The notes under the pieces are model-generated. The model searched no databases and was not told the origin of the DNA. It worked only from the letters and a program-made list of their open reading frames with translations. The position numbers and the translations under genes are program-made. Source: Prevotellaceae bacterium UBA4372 (GTDB lineage: Bacteria; Bacteroidota; Bacteroidia; Bacteroidales; Bacteroidaceae). Taken from it: 14,127 bases of DNA. Within the stretch, counting starts at the first letter, position 1. Each line of letters starts with the position of its first letter. This document shows, piece after piece, positions 5,760 to 12,632 of the stretch. The stretch covers positions 1 to 14,127 of the forward strand of contig DGSC01000062.1 of NCBI GenBank assembly GCA_002391275.1, read 5' to 3'.

Positions 5760-8525
5760 TTACTTCAAGAGCTTTGCAGAATGCGACCTGCCTTGCCACA
5801 CCCATGAAACAATATACAATCCATGTGGCAGCTTAGCGAGGGAAGCGCCTTCAGAGGCCCGGAACGACAGCACTAAATGTCCTGCTTGATCATATACCCT
5901 GACGTTGAACGTTAAATCAGCGATATTGTCGCTACCGAAATGCAGTTGGCCTGTGAGCGAGTTATAAGCCAAAGCATAATCTATGTCCATCGAGTTGACG
6001 CCATCGGGTTCAGTTTCAGGCTCAGGTTCTGGGTCGGGTTCGGGCTCTGGGTCGGGTTCGGGCTGAGGATCTGGCTCGGGCTCGGGCACAGGCACTTTGC
6101 CCACTTCTTCTATTCGCCAAAGTCTGTTATTGGATGTAGCATTACGTTCGTCGCTGGTATAGCTCAGCACTGGAGTGCCGTCATTAGCGCTGCCTCCACT
6201 GAGGTTAGCGGCGTGCTGCGAGAAACGGTTAATCAAGTTGAAGCAATTATCACTCTGAGCCACCAAATCCCATTGCTGCCTCACGTCCAAGGAATCACCC
6301 GGCACGGTATTCAGCTGCGACCCTACGAGCGTAGTTGCCGTAGGCTCTCCTTCCGTAGGGTCATTCAGGGCCTGACCATCGAGTGCGTTTTCTATATACA
6401 AGAAGCCATTCTGCAGAGGGAATATTCTCCATTGCTGGTTCACAGCCTCGTTGTCGCGTTGGTTGCACACGATAGCCACATTACGCTCTTCGCCATTCAT
6501 GGCTGTGATGTATGTGCCGCTTCGTAAATTGCTGATTGCATAATAACATGTAGAGTCTGCCATGAAGTCCGGCACTTTTGGTTGGGGTTCTGGGTCGGGC
6601 TCGGGTTCGGGTTCAGGGTCAGGTTCTGGTTGAGGCGTTGGTTCTATCAGTTCAGGTCCCCTTTCAGCAAAGGCACCTTTGAGGAAATCCAAATGGCGGT
6701 TGATATAAGTTTTCAGGTCTGCGATATATTCATCGTAGGTGCTATGCAGGATCATCTCATGATAAGCCTGAGTGTTAATGCCCCATCGTTGATAATTAAG
6801 CTGAATGGAAGCATCCAGCAACTGCCTCAAACTATCAATTTGCTCATAAAGGAAGTCTTCCATGCCTCCATTGATGATTTCAGCATATCTCCGGTTAATC
6901 AGCTGAGCGAACCAAGGGTCGTTCCACATCTGCTGAGTCCACATTTTCACTTTTCCATAGCTATAGTCCGTCATCAGCTGCCGTTCAGTGTCTGCGCTCC
7001 CTCCCCTATCACTTCGGTTGTCGTTGTTGTAAGCGATATCATAGTCCCAAAGGGGACCCCAGAAGAGGTGCGGATCTTGTTGCTCCTTGTAGAAGTATGT
7101 GCTGTACATACCATCCACGTTGCCCGACATTTCAGTGCAGATATACCAGTTTGCCAGCGAGAGAGAGTCGACATACGGACGATAGCCATTCTCCGGGTCG
7201 GTGAAGTCCTCGCTATAGAGGCGTTGTTCAAAGTCAATCACATGCTGTTTGATATAGTCGAGCTGCTGTTGTTCGAGATCATCGGCATCTGGGTAATGTA
7301 TTCTCACGGGCACTCCCACATGGTTTGTGAAGAAACCGTCGGCAGGCAAGTAGCTTTGCGAAGAGCTGTCCCAATAGGTGTCCGGATGGAAATCCTGAAA
7401 GCCGTCAGCTTCGAGGAGATAGCCCCCAGTGATATCCGAGAGCTGATTCAGGGGCACATCTTGTTCGGCAATGTTCACTCGATGTGGGCGCACGTCAATC
7501 TGGTCGGATATCTGATAGTTGCCCACGAACTTGTCGTTGAGGGTCAGGTCGACGAATTTAAGTGCCGGATTAAACTTCAGTCCGGCCTTCTCTCCCATCT
7601 TGAACGTGATGGCATTACGTATGAGCGTCTTGTCGCAATGGTTGGCCAGGAGCGTCCATTTCTTGGTTTTTGCGTAGCCTTTCCCAAGGAATTTCTCTTT
7701 ATTCTGGAACTTGAGTTTATAAGGTTTCTTGGGCCTTGCCCATGTAGAATTTCCTCGTCCGCGAATCTGCAGCGAGTCGTAGAAAGCGACACTGTCGTTC
7801 TCATGCACATACCAGAGCCTTGCCAACACATAGTCCTTCTTGCTGGTGATGTCGCGCCCATTAAAGGTGTTGATGTAGACATGAGGGAGGTTGGTCAGCC
7901 GGCTCACTTCCTTTTCTGCCGGATCGGCATCTGGGTCGGGCTCTGCCAGCAGTTCCAGCCGCCATGTGAACTGTGGTGTGATCGAGTATTCGGCATTGGG
8001 CAGCGCCGAAGCATCCCATTGGTTTTCGACAACGCCCCAGAAGGTGTTGGCTCCCCAGTTGGTGCCTACCGCATTTGTCGAGCGTACGGCAAAGGTCTCT
8101 CCCTGCTTGTACCACACCTGTCCTTCATAGTCGAGACGGGCTGCGCTGTTGGTGCGGATGTATCCGAAGTAGAGCATCTCGCCGTTGCCGCCATTCCTGA
8201 AATCCGGATTTGTGAAGCACTGATCCACCTGCCACCCTGGCGAGCGGAAGAGGTTAGTCCCCTCTGTGCGGTGGAAGGTGAAGCGTCCGGCAGCGTTCTG
8301 AGCGGCCGTGAGGTGTCCATCGTCGGTGAGATAGTAGCGGGTAGACGCTTCCTGATTGCCGTTGTTGAGTGTATAGATATAATATGTTGCCTCGGGCTTT
8401 ATAGCGGCATTGGCAGCCTCGTATTGCTCGTCGGTCACTTCTTGCGCAACAGCTCCAAGGCTCATTGCCATGGTCAGCACAAAGGCTGTTAGCCGGTAAA
8501 CTTTGTTAACACCAAATAGTTTCAT
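5760..8525 (-). CDS. Secreted CotH-family kinase with ricin-like domain, Pro/Glu linkers and T9SS sorting tail
   Basis: A 921-residue multidomain exported protein. The signal peptide is at residues 1-28 (ending GAVAQ). Residues ~45-192 form a Trp/Tyr-rich N-terminal region, possibly lectin-like. Residues ~212-620 are a CotH domain: HVYINTFNGRDIT, RGRGNSTW (255-262), KPYKLKF, LLANHCDKTLIRN, VDGMYSTYFYKE and LWDYDIAYN (492-500), where D494/D496 match the metal-binding DxD of CotH atypical kinases. A Pro/Glu/Asp linker (628-651) leads to a ricin-B-like segment (~658-808) with repeated QQW/RLW turns, then a second linker (811-842). Residues ~846-921 resemble the type A T9SS tail (VYDQAGHLVLSF, LPHGLYIV, final KLLK). 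Bacillus CotH phosphorylates spore-coat proteins; the target here is unknown. The ricin-like part may bind sugars. It lies 45 bases after the 5'-nucleotidase gene and ends the four-gene cluster. Confidence 0.87.
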   Translation of the reverse strand: MKLFGVNKVYRLTAFVLTMAMSLGAVAQEVTDEQYEAANAAIKPEATYYIYTLNNGNQEASTRYYLTDDGHLTAAQNAAGRFTFHRTEGTNLFRSPGWQVDQCFTNPDFRNGGNGEMLYFGYIRTNSAARLDYEGQVWYKQGETFAVRSTNAVGTNWGANTFWGVVENQWDASALPNAEYSITPQFTWRLELLAEPDPDADPAEKEVSRLTNLPHVYINTFNGRDITSKKDYVLARLWYVHENDSVAFYDSLQIRGRGNSTWARPKKPYKLKFQNKEKFLGKGYAKTKKWTLLANHCDKTLIRNAITFKMGEKAGLKFNPALKFVDLTLNDKFVGNYQISDQIDVRPHRVNIAEQDVPLNQLSDITGGYLLEADGFQDFHPDTYWDSSSQSYLPADGFFTNHVGVPVRIHYPDADDLEQQQLDYIKQHVIDFEQRLYSEDFTDPENGYRPYVDSLSLANWYICTEMSGNVDGMYSTYFYKEQQDPHLFWGPLWDYDIAYNNDNRSDRGGSADTERQLMTDYSYGKVKMWTQQMWNDPWFAQLINRRYAEIINGGMEDFLYEQIDSLRQLLDASIQLNYQRWGINTQAYHEMILHSTYDEYIADLKTYINRHLDFLKGAFAERGPELIEPTPQPEPDPEPEPEPDPEPQPKVPDFMADSTCYYAISNLRSGTYITAMNGEERNVAIVCNQRDNEAVNQQWRIFPLQNGFLYIENALDGQALNDPTEGEPTATTLVGSQLNTVPGDSLDVRQQWDLVAQSDNCFNLINRFSQHAANLSGGSANDGTPVLSYTSDERNATSNNRLWRIEEVGKVPVPEPEPDPQPEPDPEPEPDPEPEPETEPDGVNSMDIDYALAYNSLTGQLHFGSDNIADLTFNVRVYDQAGHLVLSFRASEGASLAKLPHGLYIVSWVWQGRSHSAKLLK
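6000..6095 (-). repeat. Low-complexity Pro-Glu/Asp linker 2 of the CotH-like gene
   Basis: Encodes residues 811-842, alternating Pro with Glu or Asp. At DNA level it is a run of 6-base steps of the GGTTCGGGCTCG kind, closely similar to the linker at 6573-6644. It is probably an extended, acidic, flexible spacer between the ricin-like domain and the T9SS tail. Such repeats are prone to in-frame length change. Confidence 0.85.
6573..6644 (-). repeat. Low-complexity Pro-Glu/Asp linker 1 of the CotH-like gene
   Basis: Encodes residues 628-651 (TPQPEPDPEPEPEPDPEPQP and flanks) between the CotH domain and the ricin-like domain. Same composition and hexamer periodicity as the linker at 6000-6095, about 0.5 kb away in the same gene, so recombination between the two could delete the ricin-like domain in frame or out of frame. 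Confidence 0.85.
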
Positions 8526-8570
8526 GTTTCACACGTTGTTTCTGTTAAAAGCTGTAGGATAAGTCTTCGG

Positions 8571-10361
8571 TCAATGTTGCCACGCGTTCTCTCCTTTGGG
8601 GAACAGGATAGCCCTGTCGCGGGCGATGGCAGCCGGGGCCCATTCATCGGGCACGAAGCGCCAATTGCTTCGAGTTCGAGGTTGCACGCGTTTCTTTGCC
8701 CTTATAGCTTCAATGAGATGGTAGCGCAAATCGTGGTCTGTGCTGGCCACTACTCGCGAAGGCAGTTCGCTGAGGGGAATCCCCGCCCCCTTGGTGAGCA
8801 GTTCTCCGCCGCCGTTTCCCCGATAACTGTTTAAGGCCACGAGGTATTCTTTGCCGGCATCGAACGGCGAGCCGTCCTCCATCGAGAGGATGTTCACCTT
8901 CTGCCCGTCGGGTTTCGACGCATCAACCGTATAACAAATGCCTGCTGCCGAATCGAAATTGAAGGCCATATTTTTCAATCCCAGCCGCTTGCCGCCATCG
9001 AGCACGCTGTCCATGAGCATGATATGGTCGTCGGCAGACGTCATTGTGTTGCACCAAAGGTCGTAGCTCATTTCCAGGAAATCGCGTATTTCCTTTCCTG
9101 TCAGGCGCATGGTGTAGAGCAGATTCTCGTATTTGTACAAGGCAAACATATCCGACACGTGGGTCATGCCGGCCTCTATGGTGGCATCGAAGGACAAGGG
9201 GGCTGCAAACGAGATCACGGCTCCCTGACTGAGTTCGAGCTGCAGGTCATGGATGAGGTCGATGAAGGCCGAGGGTCCGAAGAAAGCGTCGCGTTCGTGA
9301 ACCGTGGACGCAAACAGCCCCACGGGCTCTTGCATATAGGCTTCGACGGCCGCTTTGGCTTCGGGGAACCAGTTCTCGGCAAGCATCAGCGTGTCGTTGG
9401 GGCTTATGTTTTGTTCCATTCCTGCGGCATCTACGAGCTTGGCATTTATGGTGCGTCCTACGACTCGTCCGCGTCTATCCTTCTTCACGTCGATGTCCAC
9501 CTGACAAATACAAGCTCCCGTGCTGGTGGGTCCTATGCAGAAGATGCTGTCGCCGTCGGGTGTGGCCACCTGTTCCACATGGCGCCTGTGGTCGTGCCCG
9601 TAGAGAATGAGGTCGAAGCCCGACACTTGCTGTGCCACCATGCGCGATTCGTTTTCGCTGTAGTCCTCGGCCTGTATTCCTTGCCCATCCTCGATGCCCG
9701 AATGGAACAGCCCGATGATGAGGTCGGGGTGCTCTCGTTCTTGTATCATCGGCACCCATTTCTGTGCGGTAGCCACCATGTCGTCGAAGCGCAGTCCCTG
9801 CCACAAATTCTGCGGCACCCAGTTAGGAATGGCCGGAGTGATCAGTCCGAGAAATGCCATGCGTATGCCGTCGCGCTCCACTATTTCATAGGGTTTGAGG
9901 TAAGGTTCTCCCGTTGCGACATCTACGACGTTGGCTCCGAGCACAGGAAACCGGCACTGACTGACCCACCGGTCGTAGACGGCATGACCGGTTTCGATGT
10001 CGTGATTACCGATGGCAGCCACGTCGTAACCAACGCGGTTCATGGCTGCAGCCACGATATGCGTGGATTGCGTGTCCACGAAATTATAGTAGTAGGCGGC
10101 AGGATGCCCTTGGAGCACGTCGCCGCCGTCGGTGAGGACTACGTGCTCGCGTCCGAGTTCATCTCTGCATGCCTGGGCATAGGCCGCAATGCGAGGCAGC
10201 GAGTCGAGCACATGTCCATGAACATCGCTCGTATGCAATATGCGCAAGTGAACGGTTTCGTCTGCGGCTGGATTACATCCTATTAGCGTCATCATAATAA
10301 CTACGGCGAGAAATGTCAAGCCCCGAAAGCATAGCAATCGACTGTGATTCCCCTGTTTCAT
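8571..10361 (-). CDS. Lipoprotein 5'-nucleotidase / UDP-sugar hydrolase family metallophosphatase
   Basis: A 596-residue two-domain enzyme. A lipoprotein signal ends in the lipobox LIGC (C29), so it should be lipid-anchored outside the cytoplasm. The metallophosphatase domain (~37-290) has every di-metal motif: D46-V-H48 (DVHGH), D81 (DGGDVLQG), N119-H120 (GNHD), H220 (FHSG) and G255-H-D-H258. The C-terminal 5'-nucleotidase domain (~345-560) carries the substrate-binding and interdomain segments YKYENLLYTMRLTGKEI and NSYRGNGGGELLTKG. Relatives hydrolyse nucleoside 5'-monophosphates, 2',3'-cyclic nucleotides or UDP-sugars in the periplasm or at the surface; the exact substrate is not readable. 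It lies 50 bases after the LytTR regulator stop and 45 bases before the CotH-like gene, same strand, consistent with one operon. No separate promoter was recognised in either gap. Confidence 0.93.
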   Translation of the reverse strand: MKQGNHSRLLCFRGLTFLAVVIMMTLIGCNPAADETVHLRILHTSDVHGHVLDSLPRIAAYAQACRDELGREHVVLTDGGDVLQGHPAAYYYNFVDTQSTHIVAAAMNRVGYDVAAIGNHDIETGHAVYDRWVSQCRFPVLGANVVDVATGEPYLKPYEIVERDGIRMAFLGLITPAIPNWVPQNLWQGLRFDDMVATAQKWVPMIQEREHPDLIIGLFHSGIEDGQGIQAEDYSENESRMVAQQVSGFDLILYGHDHRRHVEQVATPDGDSIFCIGPTSTGACICQVDIDVKKDRRGRVVGRTINAKLVDAAGMEQNISPNDTLMLAENWFPEAKAAVEAYMQEPVGLFASTVHERDAFFGPSAFIDLIHDLQLELSQGAVISFAAPLSFDATIEAGMTHVSDMFALYKYENLLYTMRLTGKEIRDFLEMSYDLWCNTMTSADDHIMLMDSVLDGGKRLGLKNMAFNFDSAAGICYTVDASKPDGQKVNILSMEDGSPFDAGKEYLVALNSYRGNGGGELLTKGAGIPLSELPSRVVASTDHDLRYHLIEAIRAKKRVQPRTRSNWRFVPDEWAPAAIARDRAILFPKGENAWQH

Positions 10362-10411
10362 CTGATTGGATTGTTATTTGGAGGTCTGTTACGTTGCAAG
10401 TTTTATCCATC

Positions 10412-11179
10412 TTACGCTTTGCGTTTGGCCACCCATGCTTCCACATCGGCTCTGTAGTTATCGCCGATGTTGAGCACCGTCCCGTCGGTGAGCGTCACAC
10501 TGCCTTTCGAGAAATGAGCGATACGGTTAAGATTGATGATATGCGAGCGGTGTATTCGCATGAAATGCTCGCGAGGCAACATCTCGCTCATGCGCTTCAT
10601 CGAGAGTAGCGCCATCAGCGGGCGTGGCTGCGAGTCGGTGAAAATGCGCAGATACTCGCCCATGGCCTGCACATATCGGATATCGCGGAAGGGAATGGCC
10701 TGTGTGCGATGGTCGGCACGCACATACAGCACTTCGGAAGCGTCGGGATGCAGCTCGGGATTGTTTTTCTCGTTTTGTTTCACGGCTTCCAGCTGTCGCT
10801 TGCGCTCGACCAGGCGGTCGGCTGCGCGCTTGAAGTCCATGAAGCTGTAAGGCTTAAGCAAGAAGTCTACGGCAGCGAGCTCGAAGCCCTCAAGGGCATA
10901 CTGCGAGTAGGCCGTGGTGAAAACCACCAAGGGCGATGGCTGCTGCTCTCGGCCGAGTGCTCGAACGAAATCCATGCCGTTGAGGTCGGGCATATTGATG
11001 TCGCAGAAGATGGCATCTACGTCCTCACGGGAAATCACACTCATGGCCTCGACAGCGCTCTGGCAGTTGGCTACCAACAAGAGTTCGGGCACACGGTCGA
11101 CGTAAGACGCCAGCTGGCGCAGGGCCAAGGGCTCATCGTCTATGGCCAAGACTCTCACTCTGTTCATTATATCGTTCAT
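10412..11179 (-). CDS. LytTR-family response regulator
   Basis: A 255-residue response regulator of the LytR/AlgR class. The receiver domain (~8-125) has the acidic pair D14-D15, phospho-acceptor D60 (FCDINMPDLNG), T88 (TTAYSQYAL) and K109 (LLKPY). After a charged linker (~125-145), a LytTR DNA-binding domain (~148-252) is marked by YVQAMGEYLRIF and the end-signature FMRIHRSHIINLNRI. It should bind DNA as a dimer and activate or repress genes once phosphorylated by the kinase encoded just upstream; the gap between kinase stop and this ATG is five bases, so the two are co-transcribed and probably translationally coupled. The ATG at 11179 is used; a second in-frame ATG at 11167 (MNRVRVLAIDDE) is equally plausible. 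Likely targets are the adjacent nucleotidase and CotH genes or its own operon, by context only. Confidence 0.95.
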   Translation of the reverse strand: MNDIMNRVRVLAIDDEPLALRQLASYVDRVPELLLVANCQSAVEAMSVISREDVDAIFCDINMPDLNGMDFVRALGREQQPSPLVVFTTAYSQYALEGFELAAVDFLLKPYSFMDFKRAADRLVERKRQLEAVKQNEKNNPELHPDASEVLYVRADHRTQAIPFRDIRYVQAMGEYLRIFTDSQPRPLMALLSMKRMSEMLPREHFMRIHRSHIINLNRIAHFSKGSVTLTDGTVLNIGDNYRADVEAWVAKRKA

Positions 11180-11184
11180 TTTGA

Positions 11185-11835
11185 TTAGCTGGCTGTATTA
11201 GTCTCTGCCTCCTGCAGGGGCAGGTTCAGGTGTACGGTGTAGGTATCGTCCGTCTCTGTGATGCGCAGTTCATGGTTGTAAGGGAAGAGCAGGCTCAGAC
11301 GCTGGCGTGCATTGCGCAGGCCTACCCCACCCGACCCTATGGCCATCGAGGTGCTTCGGGCATGCTTGCTGTTGCTGCATTCCATGATCAGCCGCCCGTG
11401 CTCGGTATGGATATCGATGTCTACGAACGACGGTTCGATGTAGCTCACCCCGTGCTTGAACGCATTTTCCACAAAGGTTGCCAGCACCAAGGGCGGCACA
11501 TGGGCCGAAGGATCGTCCACCGACACATTGAAACGCACATCCACCTCGGCCGTGAAGCGTATGCGCATCAGGCGGATATAATGGCCCAGAAAGTCCACTT
11601 CGCGCTGCAATGCCACGAACTGGTGGTCGCCCTCGTAGAGGACATAGCGCAACAGACGCGACAATTCCACGATAGAGTTTTGCGCCTTCTCCGGGTCGAT
11701 GGCTATCAGGGCATGGATATTATTGAGGGTGTTCATCAGGAAATGGGGATTGATCTGATAGTTCAGAAAGGCCAATTGCTGCTGAATACGCTCATATTCC
11801 AGCTGTTGCTGTAGCTCGCTGTTGGGCTGTAACAT
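11185..11835 (-). CDS. Sensorless LytS-type histidine kinase core
   Basis: A 216-residue protein that is almost only the His_kinase (PF06580-type) plus ATPase core. The phospho-acceptor is H31 in INPHFLMNTLN; the ATP-lid N-box is FVENAFKHGV (N124, H128); the G-box is GSGGVGLRNARQRL (~167-180). A short Gln-rich coiled-coil-like segment (7-24) precedes the His box. Members of this family usually have several transmembrane helices or a periplasmic region before it; here there is none. The short form is not an artefact of start choice: the codon two before the ATG is an in-frame TAA (11841-11839), and a -7 promoter box lies at 11867-11860. It should phosphorylate the LytTR regulator encoded five bases downstream. 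It is either a soluble kinase sensing a cytoplasmic cue or partner, or the remnant of a longer kinase; the intact motifs favour function. Confidence 0.92.
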   Translation of the reverse strand: MLQPNSELQQQLEYERIQQQLAFLNYQINPHFLMNTLNNIHALIAIDPEKAQNSIVELSRLLRYVLYEGDHQFVALQREVDFLGHYIRLMRIRFTAEVDVRFNVSVDDPSAHVPPLVLATFVENAFKHGVSYIEPSFVDIDIHTEHGRLIMECSNSKHARSTSMAIGSGGVGLRNARQRLSLLFPYNHELRITETDDTYTVHLNLPLQEAETNTAS

Positions 11836-11859
11836 GACTTATATAAGATATGTGCGCGA

Positions 11860-11867
11860 CAAAGATA
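11860..11867 (-). promoter_or_regulatory. -7 promoter box for the histidine kinase operon
   Basis: On the minus strand TATCTTTG (11867-11860) matches TAnnTTTG exactly. The predicted start near 11855 gives a leader of only about 20 bases before the kinase ATG at 11835. No TTTG-like -33 box is found at the right distance; the palindrome at 11887-11899 covers that position instead. Confidence 0.65.
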
Positions 11868-11886
11868 TGAAAAAGAATAAGGATTG

Positions 11887-11899
11887 AGTCCTAAGGACT
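11887..11899. promoter_or_regulatory. Perfect palindrome AGTCCT-A-AGGACT, candidate operator
   Basis: Six-base arms around one central base, placed where the -33 element of the kinase promoter should be (centre about -37) and roughly 90 bases upstream of the divergent DUF4494 start. A protein bound here would be well placed to control the kinase promoter. There is no direct evidence of function; a short palindrome can occur by chance. Confidence 0.35.
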
Positions 11900-11923
11900 G
11901 AAGATTTTTTGTTTTAACGCCTT

Positions 11924-11951
11924 ATTTTACATTTTTCATTTTACATTTTTC
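11924..11951. repeat. Perfect 14-bp tandem duplication, ATTTTACATTTTTC x2
   Basis: Two identical, directly adjacent copies (11924-11937 and 11938-11951) end 20 bases before the -7 box of the DUF4494 promoter. The A/T-rich duplicated block covers the -33 region and could act like an UP element, or may simply be a slippage duplication. Confidence 0.85.
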
Positions 11952-11971
11952 TATTTCTTACCGAAATAGTC

Positions 11972-11979
11972 TACCTTTG
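11972..11979 (+). promoter_or_regulatory. -7 promoter box for the DUF4494-yggS unit
   Basis: TACCTTTG (11972-11979) matches TAnnTTTG exactly and lies 28 bases upstream of the DUF4494 ATG at 12008. The T-rich end of the 14-bp duplication lies about 20 bases further upstream, where a -33 box would be expected, but has no clear TTTG. Confidence 0.65.
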
Positions 11980-12007
11980 CAGAAAACATTAAACGACACA
12001 ACTGAAC

Positions 12008-12472
12008 ATGAACAACGAATGGTTTGAATGCAAAGTCCGTTTCGACAAGACAATGGAAACCGGACTCATCAAGAAAGTGACCGAAACATATATGGTTGAC
12101 GCCCTGAGCTTCACCGAGGCCGAGCGCCGCTTCATCGAGGAGATGACGCCCTACATCAGCGGTGAATTCACCGTCAGCGACATCAAACGTGCCCGCCTCT
12201 CTGAGGTGATCGAGAGCATCTCTGCCGACGCCGACCGATGGTTCAAGGCAAAAATTGCCTACATCACCCTCGACGAGAAGTCCGGAGCCGAGAAACGCAC
12301 CAACCAACTCGTGCTCGTGCAGGCAACAGACTTCCGCGATGCGCTCAAGAACCTCGACCATGGCATGGAGGGCACCCTCGGCGATTGGGTCATCGTGAGC
12401 ATCGCTGAGACACCCATCATGGACGTATTCCACTATGTGAAACAGGACGAAAAAGAGCAGCCGGAAGCATAG
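12008..12472 (+). CDS. DUF4494 domain-containing protein
   Basis: A 154-residue cytoplasmic protein with no signal or membrane segment. I recognise it as the DUF4494 family, known to me only from Bacteroidota, by its opening EWFECKVRFDKTMETGLIKKVTETYMVDALSFTEAE and the central EEMTPYISGEFTVSDIKRA. No enzymatic motif is visible and no function has been established to my knowledge. The C-terminus is acidic and Lys-rich. Family length is normal and the ATG at 12008 gives the usual start. It has its own -7 box 28 bases upstream and is followed on the same strand, after a 160-base gap holding four 22-bp repeats, by the YggS-type gene. My recollection is that these two genes are often neighbours in this phylum. 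Confidence 0.85.
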   Translation: MNNEWFECKVRFDKTMETGLIKKVTETYMVDALSFTEAERRFIEEMTPYISGEFTVSDIKRARLSEVIESISADADRWFKAKIAYITLDEKSGAEKRTNQLVLVQATDFRDALKNLDHGMEGTLGDWVIVSIAETPIMDVFHYVKQDEKEQPEA

Positions 12473-12500
12473 CATCAACCGCCGAGCCAAGAGCTGCTGC

Positions 12501-12588
12501 CGATGCGCCTAAGAGAATTGGTCGATGCGCCTAAGAGAATTGGCCGATGCACCTAAGAGAATTGGCCGATGCGCCTAAGAGAATTTTC
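12501..12588. repeat. Four tandem 22-bp repeats between DUF4494 and yggS
   Basis: Four contiguous copies at 12501-12522, 12523-12544, 12545-12566 and 12567-12588. The unit begins CGATGCGCC, continues TAAGAGAA and ends TTGGC. Copy 1 ends in T instead of C, copy 3 has CACC for CGCC, and copy 4 diverges in the last few bases (TTTTC). A 22-base period does not preserve a reading frame, so it is not a coding repeat. The array ends 44 bases before the yggS ATG, so it would lie in the intercistronic leader if the two genes are co-transcribed. Strong internal hairpins are not seen. Function unknown. Confidence 0.95.
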
Positions 12589-12632
12589 AAACAGGGTCGG
12601 CCGCAGCACAATCAACAATATTGCCCACAGAC

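Noticed and set aside
6582..8492. 636-codon open frame on the plus strand, antisense to the CotH-like gene
   Set aside because: It lies wholly opposite a gene with clear CotH motifs. Its translation is a complement artefact (runs of Phe/Gly/Val opposite the Pro/Glu linker) with no recognisable domain; GC-rich codons simply lack stops on the other strand.
9024..10286. 420-codon open frame on the plus strand, antisense to the 5'-nucleotidase
   Set aside because: Opposite a gene with all metallophosphatase motifs. No domain, promoter or plausible composition (His/Gly/Val-rich shadow).
11230..11814. 194-codon plus-strand frame opposite the histidine kinase
   Set aside because: The kinase H-, N- and G-boxes on the minus strand settle the coding strand.
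11951..12490. 179-codon minus-strand frame opposite the DUF4494 gene
   Set aside because: DUF4494 is a recognised family on the plus strand with its own -7 box; the opposite frame is an unrecognisable shadow.
12501..12588. CRISPR array
   Set aside because: The 22-bp units are directly adjacent without unique spacers, so it is a plain tandem repeat; no cas gene nearby.
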